A stretch of 64,000 nt of DNA from Facklamia sp050409585 (GCF_050409585.1 NZ_JBNUPE010000005.1:87206-151205), one strand, 5' to 3'. Positions 1 to 8,917 are shown, counted from the stretch's first letter. Made by a program: numbers and translations. The notes: generated by a model from the sequence alone, not told the origin.

Positions 1-184
1 ACGTCCAACTGTTCGTGGATCTGTAATGAACCCTAACGATCACCCACACGGTGGTGGTGAAGGTCGTACTCCAATCGGTCGTCCATCACCAATGACACCA
101 TGGGGTAAAAAAGCTATGGGTGTTAAAACTCGTAACGCTAAGAAGAAATCTAGCAAATTAATTATTCGTGGACGTAAGAAATAA
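1..184 (+). CDS. rplB: 50S ribosomal protein L2, C-terminal part (gene cut by window start)
   Basis: The reading frame is open from base 2 to the TAA at 182-184. It encodes the last 60 residues of L2, including the HPHGGGEGRTP segment that lies near the peptidyl-transferase centre and the basic tail ending in RGRKK. The start is outside the window. The next gene, rpsS, begins 31 bases on behind a strong ribosome binding site, the normal S10-operon order. Identification is secure from the conserved C-terminus. Confidence 0.97.
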   Translation, partial: RPTVRGSVMNPNDHPHGGGEGRTPIGRPSPMTPWGKKAMGVKTRNAKKKSSKLIIRGRKK

Positions 185-215
185 TAACCAATAAATTCTG
201 AAGGGAGGCTACATT

Positions 216-497
216 GTGACTCGTAGTTTGAAAAAAGGACCTTTTATAGATGAACATTTAATGAAAAAGGTAGAGGCTCAACAAGATGCCCAAAAAAAAC
301 AAGTGATTAAGACATGGTCTCGTCGTTCAACAATTTTCCCTAATTTTATTGGGATGACAATTGCTGTATATGATGGCCGTAAGCACGTGCCTGTATTTAT
401 CCAAGAAGATATGGTCGGTCATAAGTTAGGAGAGTTCGTTCCTACACGTACATATAGAGGCCACGTTGACCAAGATAAGAAAACTAAGAAACGCTAA
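216..497 (+). CDS. rpsS: 30S ribosomal protein S19
   Basis: 93 residues, the usual length. The N-terminus MTRSLKKGPF and the later GHKLGEF and PTRTYRGH segments are S19 hallmarks. S19 sits in the head of the small subunit with S13 (encoded at 8918). The start is GTG at 216, eight bases after the GGGAGG at 202-207. It lies between rplB and rplV, as in the standard S10 operon. Confidence 0.98.
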   Translation: MTRSLKKGPFIDEHLMKKVEAQQDAQKKQVIKTWSRRSTIFPNFIGMTIAVYDGRKHVPVFIQEDMVGHKLGEFVPTRTYRGHVDQDKKTKKR

Positions 498-515
498 TAA
501 GAGGAGGTATATAAG

Positions 516-872
516 ATGTCTGAACAAATTACATCTGCTAAGGCAATGGCAAAAACAGTTCGAATTGCTCCTCGTAAAGCTCGCTTAGTAATGGATCTTA
601 TCAGGGGCAAGCAAGTTGGAGAAGCAATGGCTATTTTGAAGTTCACTCCAAAAGCTGGTTCACCAATTATAGAAAAAGTATTAATGTCAGCTATTGCAAA
701 TGCTGAACATAATTATGACTTAGATTTAGAAACGTTGTATGTAAGTGAAGCATACGTTAACGAAGGACCAACCATGAAACGTTTCCGTCCTCGTGCTAAA
801 GGGTCAGCTTCACCGATCTTAAAACGTACAAGCCACATTACAATTGTGGTATCAGAAAAAGAGGAGGCTTAA
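516..872 (+). CDS. rplV: 50S ribosomal protein L22
   Basis: 118 residues. The segment APRKARLVMDLIRG (about 18-31) and the C-terminal hairpin with RPRAKGSASPILKRTSH identify L22, whose extended loop lines the exit tunnel where macrolides act. The loop looks complete, with no obvious insertion or deletion. ATG follows GAGGAGG at 501-507. The gap to rpsC is only 3 bases, so translational coupling is likely. Confidence 0.98.
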   Translation: MSEQITSAKAMAKTVRIAPRKARLVMDLIRGKQVGEAMAILKFTPKAGSPIIEKVLMSAIANAEHNYDLDLETLYVSEAYVNEGPTMKRFRPRAKGSASPILKRTSHITIVVSEKEEA

Positions 873-875
873 TTA

Positions 876-1532
876 ATGGGTCAAAAAGTACATCCGATTG
901 GAATGCGAGTTGGCATCATCCGCGATTGGGATACTAAATGGTACGCAGACAAGCAATATGCAGACTATTTACACGAAGATATCAAGATTCGTGAGTATCT
1001 CTACAAGAAATTAGCTGATGCCTCTGTATCCGTTATTCAAATTGAACGTGCAGCAAACCGCGTTGTAGTTTCTGTTAACACAGCTAAGCCAGGTATGGTA
1101 ATTGGTAAAGGTGGATCAGAAGTCGACGTATTACGTGCTGAACTAAATAAATTAACCGGCAAACAAGTTCAATTAAACATTGTTGAAATTAAAGAACCAG
1201 CATTAGATGCTAAATTAGTTGCAGAAGATATCGCTCAACAATTAGAAAACCGTGTGGCATTTCGTCGGGCTCAAAAGCAAGCCATCCAACGTGTGATGAG
1301 AGCTGGCGCTAAAGGAGTCAAAACGATGGTTTCTGGCCGTTTAAATGGTGCGGATATGGCAAGAACTGAGCACTATACTGAAGGAACAGTTCCATTACAT
1401 ACGCTACGTTCTGATATTGATTATGCTTGGGAAGAAGCAGACACTCAATATGGAAAACTTGGAGTGAAAGTATGGATTTGTCGTGGTGAAATCTTACCAA
1501 CTAAAAATAACTCTCAGAGAGGAGGAAATTAA
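876..1532 (+). CDS. rpsC: 30S ribosomal protein S3
   Basis: 218 residues. The start MGQKVHPIGMRVG, the KH RNA-binding loop PGMVIGKGG (about 72-80) and the C-terminal KVWICRGEILP are diagnostic. S3 is part of the mRNA entry tunnel of the small subunit. The SD is AGAGGAGG at 861-868, inside the end of rplV. Confidence 0.98.
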   Translation: MGQKVHPIGMRVGIIRDWDTKWYADKQYADYLHEDIKIREYLYKKLADASVSVIQIERAANRVVVSVNTAKPGMVIGKGGSEVDVLRAELNKLTGKQVQLNIVEIKEPALDAKLVAEDIAQQLENRVAFRRAQKQAIQRVMRAGAKGVKTMVSGRLNGADMARTEHYTEGTVPLHTLRSDIDYAWEEADTQYGKLGVKVWICRGEILPTKNNSQRGGN

Positions 1533-1534
1533 TC

Positions 1535-1969
1535 ATGTTAGTACCTAAACGTGTAAAACACCGTCGTGAATTCCGTGGTAAAATGCGCGGAGAAGCAAAA
1601 GGTGGAAAGCAAGTTGACTTTGGATCATACGGTCTAAGAGCTACAGAAACAGGTTGGATTACCAACCGTCAAATCGAAGCTGCCCGTATCGCTATGACAC
1701 GTTATATGAAACGTGGTGGGAAAGTATGGATTAAGATCTTCCCTCATAAATCATATACAAGTAAAGCTATTGGTGTTCGTATGGGTAAAGGTAAAGGGGC
1801 ACCCGAAGGATGGGTAGCACCTACAAAACGTGGAAAAGTTCTATTTGAAATTGACGGTGTGAGCGAAGAGATCGCTAGAGAAGCCTTCCGTTTAGCTTCC
1901 CATAAATTGCCAATCAAGACAAAATTTGTAAAACGTGAAGAATATGGTGGTGAATCGAATGAAAATTAA
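1535..1969 (+). CDS. rplP: 50S ribosomal protein L16
   Basis: 144 residues, typical length. MLVPKRVKHRREFRGKMRG at the start and MGKGKGAPEGWVAP near 88-101 are L16 signatures. The protein helps position tRNA at the A site. ATG follows GAGAGGAGG at the end of rpsC, two bases after the rpsC stop. The end overlaps the rpmC start by 11 bases. Confidence 0.98.
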   Translation: MLVPKRVKHRREFRGKMRGEAKGGKQVDFGSYGLRATETGWITNRQIEAARIAMTRYMKRGGKVWIKIFPHKSYTSKAIGVRMGKGKGAPEGWVAPTKRGKVLFEIDGVSEEIAREAFRLASHKLPIKTKFVKREEYGGESNEN

Positions 1970-2153
1970 TGAAATAAGAGAATTATCCACTGCTGAAATG
2001 GTTGAAAAAGAAAAAGAATTTAAGCAAGAATTGTTTAACCTTCGATTCCAATTAGCAACAGGACAATTAGAAAACACTGCCCGTTTACGTCAAGTACGTA
2101 AATCTATTGCTCGCATAAAAACAGTCTTGCGTGAGCAAGAATTGTCTAAGTAA
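1959..2153 (+). CDS. rpmC: 50S ribosomal protein L29
   Basis: 64 residues starting MKINEIREL, a helical hairpin near the tunnel exit. An in-frame upstream ATG at 1935 would add eight residues that are unlike L29. The ATG at 1959 has GGTGGTG just upstream and gives the family's usual length, so it is chosen. It overlaps the last 11 bases of rplP. Confidence 0.95.
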   Translation: MKINEIRELSTAEMVEKEKEFKQELFNLRFQLATGQLENTARLRQVRKSIARIKTVLREQELSK

Positions 2154-2178
2154 AAACGACAAAGGAGGCACATATTAA

Positions 2179-2442
2179 ATGACTGAACGTAACCAACGTA
2201 AAGTTTACCAAGGACGTGTAGTGTCAGATAAAATGGACAAAACCATTACTGTGCAAGTAGACACACGTAAAATTCATCCTAAATACGGTAAACGTGTAAA
2301 ATATTCTAAGAAATATAAAGCTCATGATGAGTTAAATCAAGCTAAAGAAGGCGACATCGTACGTATCATGGAAACTCGTCCATTATCTGCTACGAAACGC
2401 TTCCGTTTATTAGAAATTGTTGAAGAAGCAGTAATTATCTAA
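2179..2442 (+). CDS. rpsQ: 30S ribosomal protein S17
   Basis: 87 residues with an OB-fold core. The segments GRVVSDKMDKTITV and HPKYGKRVKYSKKYKAHDE are typical of S17. An early-binding protein of the small subunit. The SD AAAGGAGG precedes the ATG. Standard spc-operon position between rpmC and rplN. Confidence 0.97.
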   Translation: MTERNQRKVYQGRVVSDKMDKTITVQVDTRKIHPKYGKRVKYSKKYKAHDELNQAKEGDIVRIMETRPLSATKRFRLLEIVEEAVII

Positions 2443-2473
2443 TAATTGCGAAAATCGGAAGGAGGATAACGAA

Positions 2474-2842
2474 ATGATTCAACAGGAAAGTCGATTAAAA
2501 GTTGCTGATAATTCAGGAGCTCGTGAAGTGTTGACAATTAAAGTGTTAGGCGGATCAGGGCGCAAAACAGCTAATATAGGCGACGTCATCGTTGCAACGG
2601 TTAAACACGCAACGCCAGGTGGAGTTGTCAAAAAAGGTGATGTTGTTAAAGCGGTAATCGTTCGAACTAAATCAGGAGCTCGCCGTAAGGATGGTTCTTA
2701 TATTAAGTTTGACGAAAATGCATGTGTAATTATTCGAGACGATAAGAGCCCACGTGGGACACGTATCTTTGGACCAGTTGCACGTGAATTGCGTGATAAC
2801 AACTTCATGAAGATTGTTTCATTAGCTCCAGAAGTTCTGTAA
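2474..2842 (+). CDS. rplN: 50S ribosomal protein L14
   Basis: 122 residues. MIQQESRLKVADNSGARE at the start and RIFGPVARELR near the end are L14 hallmarks. It forms an intersubunit bridge and binds L19. GGAAGGAGG at 2457-2465 serves as SD. Confidence 0.98.
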   Translation: MIQQESRLKVADNSGAREVLTIKVLGGSGRKTANIGDVIVATVKHATPGGVVKKGDVVKAVIVRTKSGARRKDGSYIKFDENACVIIRDDKSPRGTRIFGPVARELRDNNFMKIVSLAPEVL

Positions 2843-2868
2843 TTTTAAGAAAAAGGAGGAAACAGTTC

Positions 2869-3174
2869 ATGCGTATTAAAACAGGAGATAAAGTCCTTGT
2901 GATTTCTGGTAAAGATAAAGGGAAACAAGGTACGGTTATTAAAAGTATTCCAAGTGAAGATAGAGTTGTTGTAGAAGGAATTAACATTGCGAAGAAACAT
3001 CGTAAGCCAAGTCAAACACAAACTGGTGGAATTGAAGAATTCCCAGCAGCGATTCATGTATCAAATGTTCAATTAGTGGATCCAGAAACTGGCGAAGCAA
3101 GTCGTGTAGGTTACCGCTTTGAAGATGGCAAAAAAGTTCGTTTTGCTAAAAAATCAGATAAAACTATCAATTAA
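2869..3174 (+). CDS. rplX: 50S ribosomal protein L24
   Basis: 101 residues. The N-terminal KOW motif (GDKVLVISGKDKGKQGTV, about 6-23) and NIAKKHRKPSQ identify L24, an assembly-initiating protein near the tunnel exit. The SD AAAAGGAGG precedes the ATG. Start and length agree with the family. Confidence 0.97.
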   Translation: MRIKTGDKVLVISGKDKGKQGTVIKSIPSEDRVVVEGINIAKKHRKPSQTQTGGIEEFPAAIHVSNVQLVDPETGEASRVGYRFEDGKKVRFAKKSDKTIN

Positions 3175-3194
3175 TTAGAAGGGAGGAACTTTAA

Positions 3195-3737
3195 ATGACA
3201 AATCGTTTAAAAGAAAAATATCTTAATGAAGTTGCCCCAAAATTGGTAGAGCAATTTAATTATTCTTCAATTATGCAAGTCCCAAAAGTTGAGAAAATCG
3301 TAGTCAACATGGGTGTGGGTGACGCAACTGGAAATGCTAAAAACTTAGAAAAAGCAGTGGATGAATTAACTTTACTTTCTGGGCAAAAACCAATCATTAC
3401 TAAAGCTAAGAAATCAATCGCTGGTTTCCGTTTACGTGAAGGCATGCCAATTGGTGCAAAAGTAACTTTACGTGGCGAAAGAATGTATGATTTCTTAGAT
3501 AAATTAATCTCGGTCGCACTACCACGAGTAAGAGACTTCCAAGGGATTTCAAGCCGTGCATTCGACGGTCGTGGTAACTACACACTAGGTGTTAAAGAAC
3601 AATTAATCTTCCCGGAAATTAGTTACGATAATGTAGATAAAGTACGTGGAATGGACATTGTTGTTGTAACTACTGCAAACACTGATGAAGAATCACATGC
3701 CCTTCTAAAAGAATTAGGCATGCCATTCAAGAAATAA
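3195..3737 (+). CDS. rplE: 50S ribosomal protein L5
   Basis: 180 residues. VPKVEKIVVNMGVGDA, GQKPIITKAKKSIAGFRLR and the C-terminal GMDIVVVTTANTDEE are diagnostic of L5, a 5S rRNA-binding protein of the central protuberance. GGGAGG precedes the ATG. The gap to rpsN is 14 bases. Confidence 0.98.
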   Translation: MTNRLKEKYLNEVAPKLVEQFNYSSIMQVPKVEKIVVNMGVGDATGNAKNLEKAVDELTLLSGQKPIITKAKKSIAGFRLREGMPIGAKVTLRGERMYDFLDKLISVALPRVRDFQGISSRAFDGRGNYTLGVKEQLIFPEISYDNVDKVRGMDIVVVTTANTDEESHALLKELGMPFKK

Positions 3738-3751
3738 AGGAGGCATTATCT

Positions 3752-3937
3752 TTGGCTAAAACATCAATGAGAATTAAAAACCAACGCAAACCAAAGTTCA
3801 AGGTTCAAGAGTATTCTCGCTGCGAACGTTGTGGTCGTCCGCACTCTGTGTACCGTAAGTTCAAGCTTTGCCGTATTTGCTTCCGCGAACTTGCTTATAA
3901 AGGACAAATTCCAGGCGTTAAAAAAGCAAGCTGGTAA
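3752..3937 (+). CDS. rpsN: 30S ribosomal protein S14, zinc-binding (type Z) form
   Basis: 61 residues. Two CxxC pairs (CERC at about 24-27 and CRIC at 40-43) make the zinc ribbon of the short, zinc-dependent S14. A zinc-free paralogue may exist elsewhere in the genome, as in many Firmicutes, but is not seen here. The start is TTG at 3752, ten bases after AAAGGAGG at 3736-3743; no ATG fits better. Confidence 0.97.
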   Translation: MAKTSMRIKNQRKPKFKVQEYSRCERCGRPHSVYRKFKLCRICFRELAYKGQIPGVKKASW

Positions 3938-3971
3938 GAAATATATAATTAATCAAAGGAGGTAAATCCAC

Positions 3972-4370
3972 ATGGCAATGACAGATCCAATTGCAGATTT
4001 TCTAACAAGAATTCGTAATGCAAACAGTGTAGGACATAAAATAGTATCTGCACCTTCTTCAAATGCTAAAGTTGCGATTGCTGAAATCTTAAAAAGAGAA
4101 GGTTTCATCAAAAACTTTGAAATCACTGAAGATAACAAACAAAATGAAATCACTATCTTCTTGAAGTATGGCCGTAATGATGAAAAGGTTATTACTGGTA
4201 TCAAGCGTATTTCTAAACCAGGATTACGTATTTATGCTAAGTCAGAAGATATTCCTAAAGTACTAAATGGTTTAGGGATTGCAATTATCTCAACATCAAA
4301 TGGTGTGATAACAGATAAAGAAGCTCGTCAACAAGGTATTGGTGGCGAAGTGTTAGCTTATATTTGGTAA
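3972..4370 (+). CDS. rpsH: 30S ribosomal protein S8
   Basis: 132 residues. MTDPIADFLTRIRNA at the start and GVITDKEARQQGIGGEVLAYIW at the end are S8 signatures. S8 organises the central domain of 16S rRNA and in E. coli represses the spc operon. ATG at 3972 follows AAAGGAGG. Confidence 0.98.
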   Translation: MAMTDPIADFLTRIRNANSVGHKIVSAPSSNAKVAIAEILKREGFIKNFEITEDNKQNEITIFLKYGRNDEKVITGIKRISKPGLRIYAKSEDIPKVLNGLGIAIISTSNGVITDKEARQQGIGGEVLAYIW

Positions 4371-4401
4371 AACTTATAAAATTAAAGGAGGTGCAGCCCC
4401 T

Positions 4402-4938
4402 GTGAGTCGTATAGGAAATAATCCCGTAACAATTCCAGCTGGCGTAACCGTTTCAATGGATGGTCATACAGTGACTGTCAAAGGACCAAAAGGTGAATTA
4501 ACTAGAGAAGTTAGTCCAAACATCAAGATTGAAATTAATGAATCAGAGATTACATTTAGCCGTCCAAACGATTCAAAAGTAAATCGCTCATTACATGGAA
4601 CAACCCGTTCTTTAATTAATAATATGGTTGTTGGTGTTTCTGAAGGCTTTAAAAAAGAACTTCAATTAATTGGTGTTGGATATCGTGCTCAATTACAAGG
4701 TACTAAGTTAGTTCTAAACGTAGGTCTTTCACACCCGGTTGAGTTTGAAGCTTCAGAAGGTGTATCATTTGAAGTTCCTTCAAACACACAAATCATTGTT
4801 AACGGTTATAATAAAGAAAAAGTTGGCGAATTAGCAGCTAATATTCGTGGCATTCGACCACCTGAACCATATAAAGGCAAAGGAATTCGTTATGTTGATG
4901 AATATGTTATTCGCAAAGAAGGTAAAACTGGTAAATAA
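4402..4938 (+). CDS. rplF: 50S ribosomal protein L6
   Basis: 178 residues. MSRIGNNPVTIPAGV at the start and IRGIRPPEPYKGKGIRY near 148-164 are typical. Two repeated alpha/beta domains near the factor-binding site. The start is GTG at 4402, with AAAGGAGGTG upstream at 4385-4394. Confidence 0.98.
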   Translation: MSRIGNNPVTIPAGVTVSMDGHTVTVKGPKGELTREVSPNIKIEINESEITFSRPNDSKVNRSLHGTTRSLINNMVVGVSEGFKKELQLIGVGYRAQLQGTKLVLNVGLSHPVEFEASEGVSFEVPSNTQIIVNGYNKEKVGELAANIRGIRPPEPYKGKGIRYVDEYVIRKEGKTGK

Positions 4939-4989
4939 TCGAATTATTTATCAAATTAAATTCAAAATTAAATTAAAGAGGTGACCATT

Positions 4990-5346
4990 GTGATTACTAA
5001 ACCAGATAAAAATAAGTCGCGTAAAAAACGCCATAATCGTATTCGTAATAAGATTTCTGGTACTGCTGAGTGCCCACGCTTAAACGTATTTCGTTCAAAT
5101 ACAAACATCTACGCTCAATTAATTGATGACGTAGCGGGTGTGACGCTAGCAAGTGCCTCTAGTAAAGATGAGTCAGTAGCTAAGGCAAGTAAAACAGAAC
5201 AAGCTTCTGCTGTTGGAAAATTAATTGCTGAACGCGCTGCTGAAAAAGGAATTAAAGTCGTAGTATTTGACCGTGGCGGATATATCTATCACGGACGTGT
5301 TAAAGCCTTAGCTGAAGCTGCACGTGAAAATGGACTCGAATTTTAA
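4990..5346 (+). CDS. rplR: 50S ribosomal protein L18
   Basis: 118 residues, 5S rRNA-binding. RKKRHNRIRNKISGT near the start and AEKGIKVVVFDRGGYIYHGRVKALAEAARE at the end are typical of L18. An in-frame GTG at 4981 is part of the SD (AGAGGTGA). The GTG at 4990 is properly spaced and gives the usual length, so it is chosen. The 51-base gap after rplF is AT-rich and featureless. Confidence 0.93.
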   Translation: MITKPDKNKSRKKRHNRIRNKISGTAECPRLNVFRSNTNIYAQLIDDVAGVTLASASSKDESVAKASKTEQASAVGKLIAERAAEKGIKVVVFDRGGYIYHGRVKALAEAARENGLEF

Positions 5347-5366
5347 GAAAAGGAGGAAACCGATCG

Positions 5367-5870
5367 ATGGTTAATATTAAACCAGAAAATTTAGGTGAAA
5401 TTGAAGAACGTGTAGTAGCGATTAACCGAGTAACTAAAGTTGTAAAAGGTGGACGTCGTTTACGTTTCTCAGCACTTGTAGTTGTTGGAGATAAAGAAGG
5501 ACACGTTGGTTTTGGAACCGGTAAAGCTCAAGAAGTTCCAGAAGCAATTCGTAAGGCAATCGAAGCGGCTAAGAAAAACCTAGTAACTGTCCCAATGGCA
5601 GGAACAACGATTCCTCATGAAGTTATCGGTGAATTCTGTGGTGGACGCGTTCTGCTTAAACCAGCACAAGCCGGTTCTGGAGTGGCTGCAGGAGGGCCTG
5701 TTCGTGCCGTTATGGAATTAGCAGGTGTTGCTGATGTAACTTCTAAATCATTAGGTTCTAATACACCTATTAATATGATTCGCGCGACTGTTGAAGCTTT
5801 GAAGCAACTAAAAGTGGTTGAAGAAGTGGCTCAATTGCGTGGTAAAACAGTAGAAGAATTATTAAGTTAG
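5367..5870 (+). CDS. rpsE: 30S ribosomal protein S5
   Basis: 167 residues. The N-terminal double-stranded RNA-binding fold includes NRVTKVVKGGRRLRFSALVV. The C-terminal part includes GSGVAAGGPVRAVMELAGV, the S5 signature. S5 contributes to decoding accuracy. AAAAGGAGG precedes the ATG. Confidence 0.98.
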   Translation: MVNIKPENLGEIEERVVAINRVTKVVKGGRRLRFSALVVVGDKEGHVGFGTGKAQEVPEAIRKAIEAAKKNLVTVPMAGTTIPHEVIGEFCGGRVLLKPAQAGSGVAAGGPVRAVMELAGVADVTSKSLGSNTPINMIRATVEALKQLKVVEEVAQLRGKTVEELLS

Positions 5871-5881
5871 GAGGAAAGTCC

Positions 5882-6061
5882 ATGGCAAACTTAGAAATCA
5901 CTTTAAAACGTAGCCTAATTGGTCGTAAAAAGAATCATGTAGCTACTGCCAAAGCTTTAGGGTTAACAAAAACTTATAAAACCGTTATAAAACCTGATAA
6001 TGAAGCTATTCGTGGAATGCTCCAAACAATTAGTCACTTAGTAGAAGTAAAAGAAGCTTAA
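5882..6061 (+). CDS. rpmD: 50S ribosomal protein L30
   Basis: 59 residues, reading MANLEITLKRSLIGRKK and ending EVKEA. Length, basic N-terminus and position between rpsE and rplO fit L30. The SD AGGAGG (5869-5874) overlaps the rpsE stop. Confidence 0.96.
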   Translation: MANLEITLKRSLIGRKKNHVATAKALGLTKTYKTVIKPDNEAIRGMLQTISHLVEVKEA

Positions 6062-6092
6062 ATCTAGTATACTAGTATAAGGAGGTGCCAAT

Positions 6093-6533
6093 ATGAAATT
6101 ACACACATTAAAACCCGCTGAAGGTGCGCGCAAGGAACGTAACCGTGTAGGTCGTGGACAAGGTTCAGGTAACGGTAAATTAGCTGGTCGTGGACAAGGC
6201 GGACATAAACAGCGTTCAGGTGGCGGTGTACGGTTAGGATTTGAAGGAGGACAACAACCTCTATTCAGACGTTTACCAAAACGTGGTTTCACTAATGTTA
6301 ATCGTAAAGACTATGCAATTGTTAATCTTGAGACATTAAATATGTTCGACGAGGGAACCGTTGTATCACCGGCTTTATTGATTGAATCAGGTGTTATTAA
6401 AAAAGAATTATCAGGAGTAAAAATCTTAGGTGAGGGTAACTTAGAGAAAAAATTGACTGTTCAAGCTAGCAAGTTCTCTAAAACTGCAGAGGAAGCTATT
6501 ACTGCAGCTGGCGGTTCAATCGAGGTGATCTAA
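6093..6533 (+). CDS. rplO: 50S ribosomal protein L15
   Basis: 146 residues. The N-terminal third is Gly/Arg-rich (RNRVGRGQGSGNGKLAGRGQ), the rRNA-wrapping tail of L15. KRGFTNVNRKDYAIVN follows in the globular part. The last base of its stop codon is the first base of the secY start (TAATG), so the two are translationally coupled. Confidence 0.98.
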   Translation: MKLHTLKPAEGARKERNRVGRGQGSGNGKLAGRGQGGHKQRSGGGVRLGFEGGQQPLFRRLPKRGFTNVNRKDYAIVNLETLNMFDEGTVVSPALLIESGVIKKELSGVKILGEGNLEKKLTVQASKFSKTAEEAITAAGGSIEVI

Positions 6534-7825
6534 TGTTCACATTTATTAAGAATGCTTTTAGTTCGCGAGATGTTAGAAGAAGAATTCTTTTCACCTTGTT
6601 TATTTTAGCAATCTTTAGATTAGGATCGCATATCCCTATGCCAGGAGTAAATGCGAAAGTTTTAGATTCAATAGCAAGTAATGGTCTTTTGGGGCTCTTA
6701 AACACATTTGGTGGAGGAGCCTTAGGCCGGTATTCACTGTTTGCTATGGGAGTCTCGCCTTATATTACAGCTTCCATTATTGTTCAACTCTTACAAATGG
6801 ATATTATTCCAAAGTTTACTGAATGGGCCAAGCAAGGTGAAGTGGGACGACGTAAATTAAACCAGTGGACGATATACTTAGCCATAGTCATAGGCTATAT
6901 CCAATCAGCTGGTCTTTCATATGGTTTAAACCGTATGTCCGGTTTAGGTTTAATTAAGAATCCACAACCTTCCACCTATTTAACAATTGCTCTTGTCTTA
7001 ACAGCGGGCAGCATGTTACTCGTTTGGTTAGGTGAACAAATTACACGTAAGGGTGTCGGTAATGGGATTTCTATTTTAATTATGTCAGGTATTCTAGCAC
7101 AAATTCCACAGGAAGTTGTCGCTTTTGTGAATACGATGATCATTGGAGCTGGCGACAAATTGGGAATCAATATTCTAATTGGTTTAGGAGTTGTTCTAGC
7201 TCTTATTGTTATGACAACCATTGTCGTCATAATGGAAAGGGCTCAGCGTCGCATCCCGATCCACCACTCCAAAAAAGTATCTGGCGCTAGACATATGGCG
7301 CATTTGCCGCTAAAAATTAACTCTGCTGGAGTTATTCCAGTCATCTTTGCGACATCATTTTTAACTACGCCTCAAACGATTATCGGTTTAATTAATCCAA
7401 ATCCTGAGGGTGGCGTGATGGAATTACTTAGCAAAGTATTAAACATTCAGCATCCGTATGGTGCGGTATTCTATACAATTCTTTTAATCGCATTCACCTT
7501 CTTCTATTCATTAATTCAAGTGAATCCAGAAAAGGTAGCTGAAAACTTACAGAAACAAGCTGCATATATTCCGAGTGTACGGCCAGGAAAAGATACTGAA
7601 GATTACATTACTCGTTTAATTAATCGCTTGAGTGGTGTAGGTTCAATTTACTTAACAGTGATTGCACTATTACCAATTGTCGTGAGCTTCATTTGGAAAG
7701 TTCCCGCTAATATTGCTTTGTCAGGTACAAGTTTGCTAATTGTAGTTGGAGTAGCGATTGAAACAGCTAAGCAAATTGAAGGTCGTATGATTAAACGTCG
7801 GTATCAAGGTTTCTTGAATTTATAA
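6533..7825 (+). CDS. secY: Protein translocase subunit SecY
   Basis: 430 residues, the channel-forming subunit of the Sec translocon. About ten hydrophobic helices are visible. RLGSHIPMPGVN (about 30-41), the plug-region GGALGRYSLFAMGVSPYITASI and the cytoplasmic loop MERAQRRIPIHH are conserved. It would export the LPXTG proteins and lipoproteins encoded downstream. It overlaps rplO by one base, the usual spc-operon position. Confidence 0.98.
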   Translation: MFTFIKNAFSSRDVRRRILFTLFILAIFRLGSHIPMPGVNAKVLDSIASNGLLGLLNTFGGGALGRYSLFAMGVSPYITASIIVQLLQMDIIPKFTEWAKQGEVGRRKLNQWTIYLAIVIGYIQSAGLSYGLNRMSGLGLIKNPQPSTYLTIALVLTAGSMLLVWLGEQITRKGVGNGISILIMSGILAQIPQEVVAFVNTMIIGAGDKLGINILIGLGVVLALIVMTTIVVIMERAQRRIPIHHSKKVSGARHMAHLPLKINSAGVIPVIFATSFLTTPQTIIGLINPNPEGGVMELLSKVLNIQHPYGAVFYTILLIAFTFFYSLIQVNPEKVAENLQKQAAYIPSVRPGKDTEDYITRLINRLSGVGSIYLTVIALLPIVVSFIWKVPANIALSGTSLLIVVGVAIETAKQIEGRMIKRRYQGFLNL

Positions 7826-7860
7826 TTGCGTAATAGACAAATATAAAGGATGATTAATTA

Positions 7861-8514
7861 ATGAATATATTATTAATGGGTTTACCTGGGGCTGGTAAAG
7901 GAACTCAGAGTGAACAAATTACTCGAGACTATCCGGTTGTCCATATTGCTACTGGCGATATATTCAGGCAAGCGATTAAAGATGAGACGCCACTAGGACT
8001 AGAGGCGAAATCATATACCGACAATGGTAATCTCGTTCCAGATGAAATTACTAACGGACTTGTTAAAGAACGTTTAAATCAAAGCGACGTAAAAGAAAAT
8101 GGCTTTATGTTGGATGGCTATCCAAGAACTTTACAACAAGCCCGCGCTTTAAGTGACAACCTTGAAAGCCTCGATTCTAAAATCGATGCCGTTATTTACA
8201 TTGATGTGGCTCCTGAAGTTCTAAAAGAACGCTTAAGTGGAAGAATTATCTGTGGATCTTGTGGAGCAAGTTACCATAAGATTTATAATCCACCAAAAGT
8301 AGAGAACACATGTGATTCATGTGGCGCTCATGACTTCTATCAACGTGAAGATGATAAACCTGAAAAAGTTGCTCATCGTATTAATCTCCAAATGGAATCG
8401 ATTCAACCAATTCTAGCTTATTACGAAGAACTTGGATTGTTGCACCGAGTGAGTGGAGAAAATTCTATCGATCAAGTTTATAGCAAGATTCAAGAAGTGT
8501 TAAGTAAATTATAA
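7861..8514 (+). CDS. adk: Adenylate kinase with zinc-binding LID
   Basis: 217 residues; interconverts ATP + AMP and 2 ADP. The P-loop GLPGAGKGT (7-15), the AMP-site DGYPRT and the LID are visible. The LID has CxxC-x16-CxxC (CGSC...CDSC), the four-cysteine zinc site of Gram-positive adenylate kinases. Map, which follows adk in Bacillus, is absent here; infA follows directly. ADP made by the PAP enzyme (20436-21902) would feed this reaction. Confidence 0.98.
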   Translation: MNILLMGLPGAGKGTQSEQITRDYPVVHIATGDIFRQAIKDETPLGLEAKSYTDNGNLVPDEITNGLVKERLNQSDVKENGFMLDGYPRTLQQARALSDNLESLDSKIDAVIYIDVAPEVLKERLSGRIICGSCGASYHKIYNPPKVENTCDSCGAHDFYQREDDKPEKVAHRINLQMESIQPILAYYEELGLLHRVSGENSIDQVYSKIQEVLSKL

Positions 8515-8539
8515 AACTTCGTCCATAGGAGGTAAGTGA

Positions 8540-8758
8540 ATGGCAAAAGATGATGTAATTGAAGTAGAAGGTATTATTATGGAAACTCTACCGAACGCTA
8601 TGTTCAAGGTAGAACTTGAGAATGGTCATGAAATATTAGCACACGTCTCTGGTAAAATCCGTATGAATTATATCCGTATTCTACCTGGAGATAAAGTCAC
8701 TGTTGAATTATCCCCTTATGACCTTTCTCGTGGCCGCATTACCTATCGCTTTAAGTAG
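8540..8758 (+). CDS. infA: Translation initiation factor IF-1
   Basis: 72 residues, an S1-like OB fold. MAKDDVIEVEGIIMETLPNAMF at the start and HISGKIRMNYIRILPGD-type core (here HVSGKIRMNYIRILPGD) are near-invariant. IF-1 occupies the A site during initiation. AGGAGG precedes the ATG. Confidence 0.98.
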   Translation: MAKDDVIEVEGIIMETLPNAMFKVELENGHEILAHVSGKIRMNYIRILPGDKVTVELSPYDLSRGRITYRFK

Positions 8759-8781
8759 TCTACGAAATAAGGAGGAGTATA

Positions 8782-8895
8782 ATGAAAGTTAGAGCATCAG
8801 TAAAACCAATTTGTGAAAAATGCAAAGTTATTCGCCGTAAAGGAAAAGTTATGGTGATTTGTCAAAATCCAAAACACAAACAACGTCAAGGATAA
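8782..8895 (+). CDS. rpmJ: 50S ribosomal protein L36, zinc-binding form
   Basis: 37 residues beginning MKVRASVKPICEKCKVIRR and ending KHKQRQG. Cysteines 11, 14 and 27 with His33 form the zinc site, so this is the zinc-containing form. AAGGAGG at 8769-8775 precedes the ATG. Conserved position between infA and rpsM. Confidence 0.97.
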   Translation: MKVRASVKPICEKCKVIRRKGKVMVICQNPKHKQRQG

Positions 8896-8917
8896 TAATT
8901 AAGAAGGAGGAAATTGC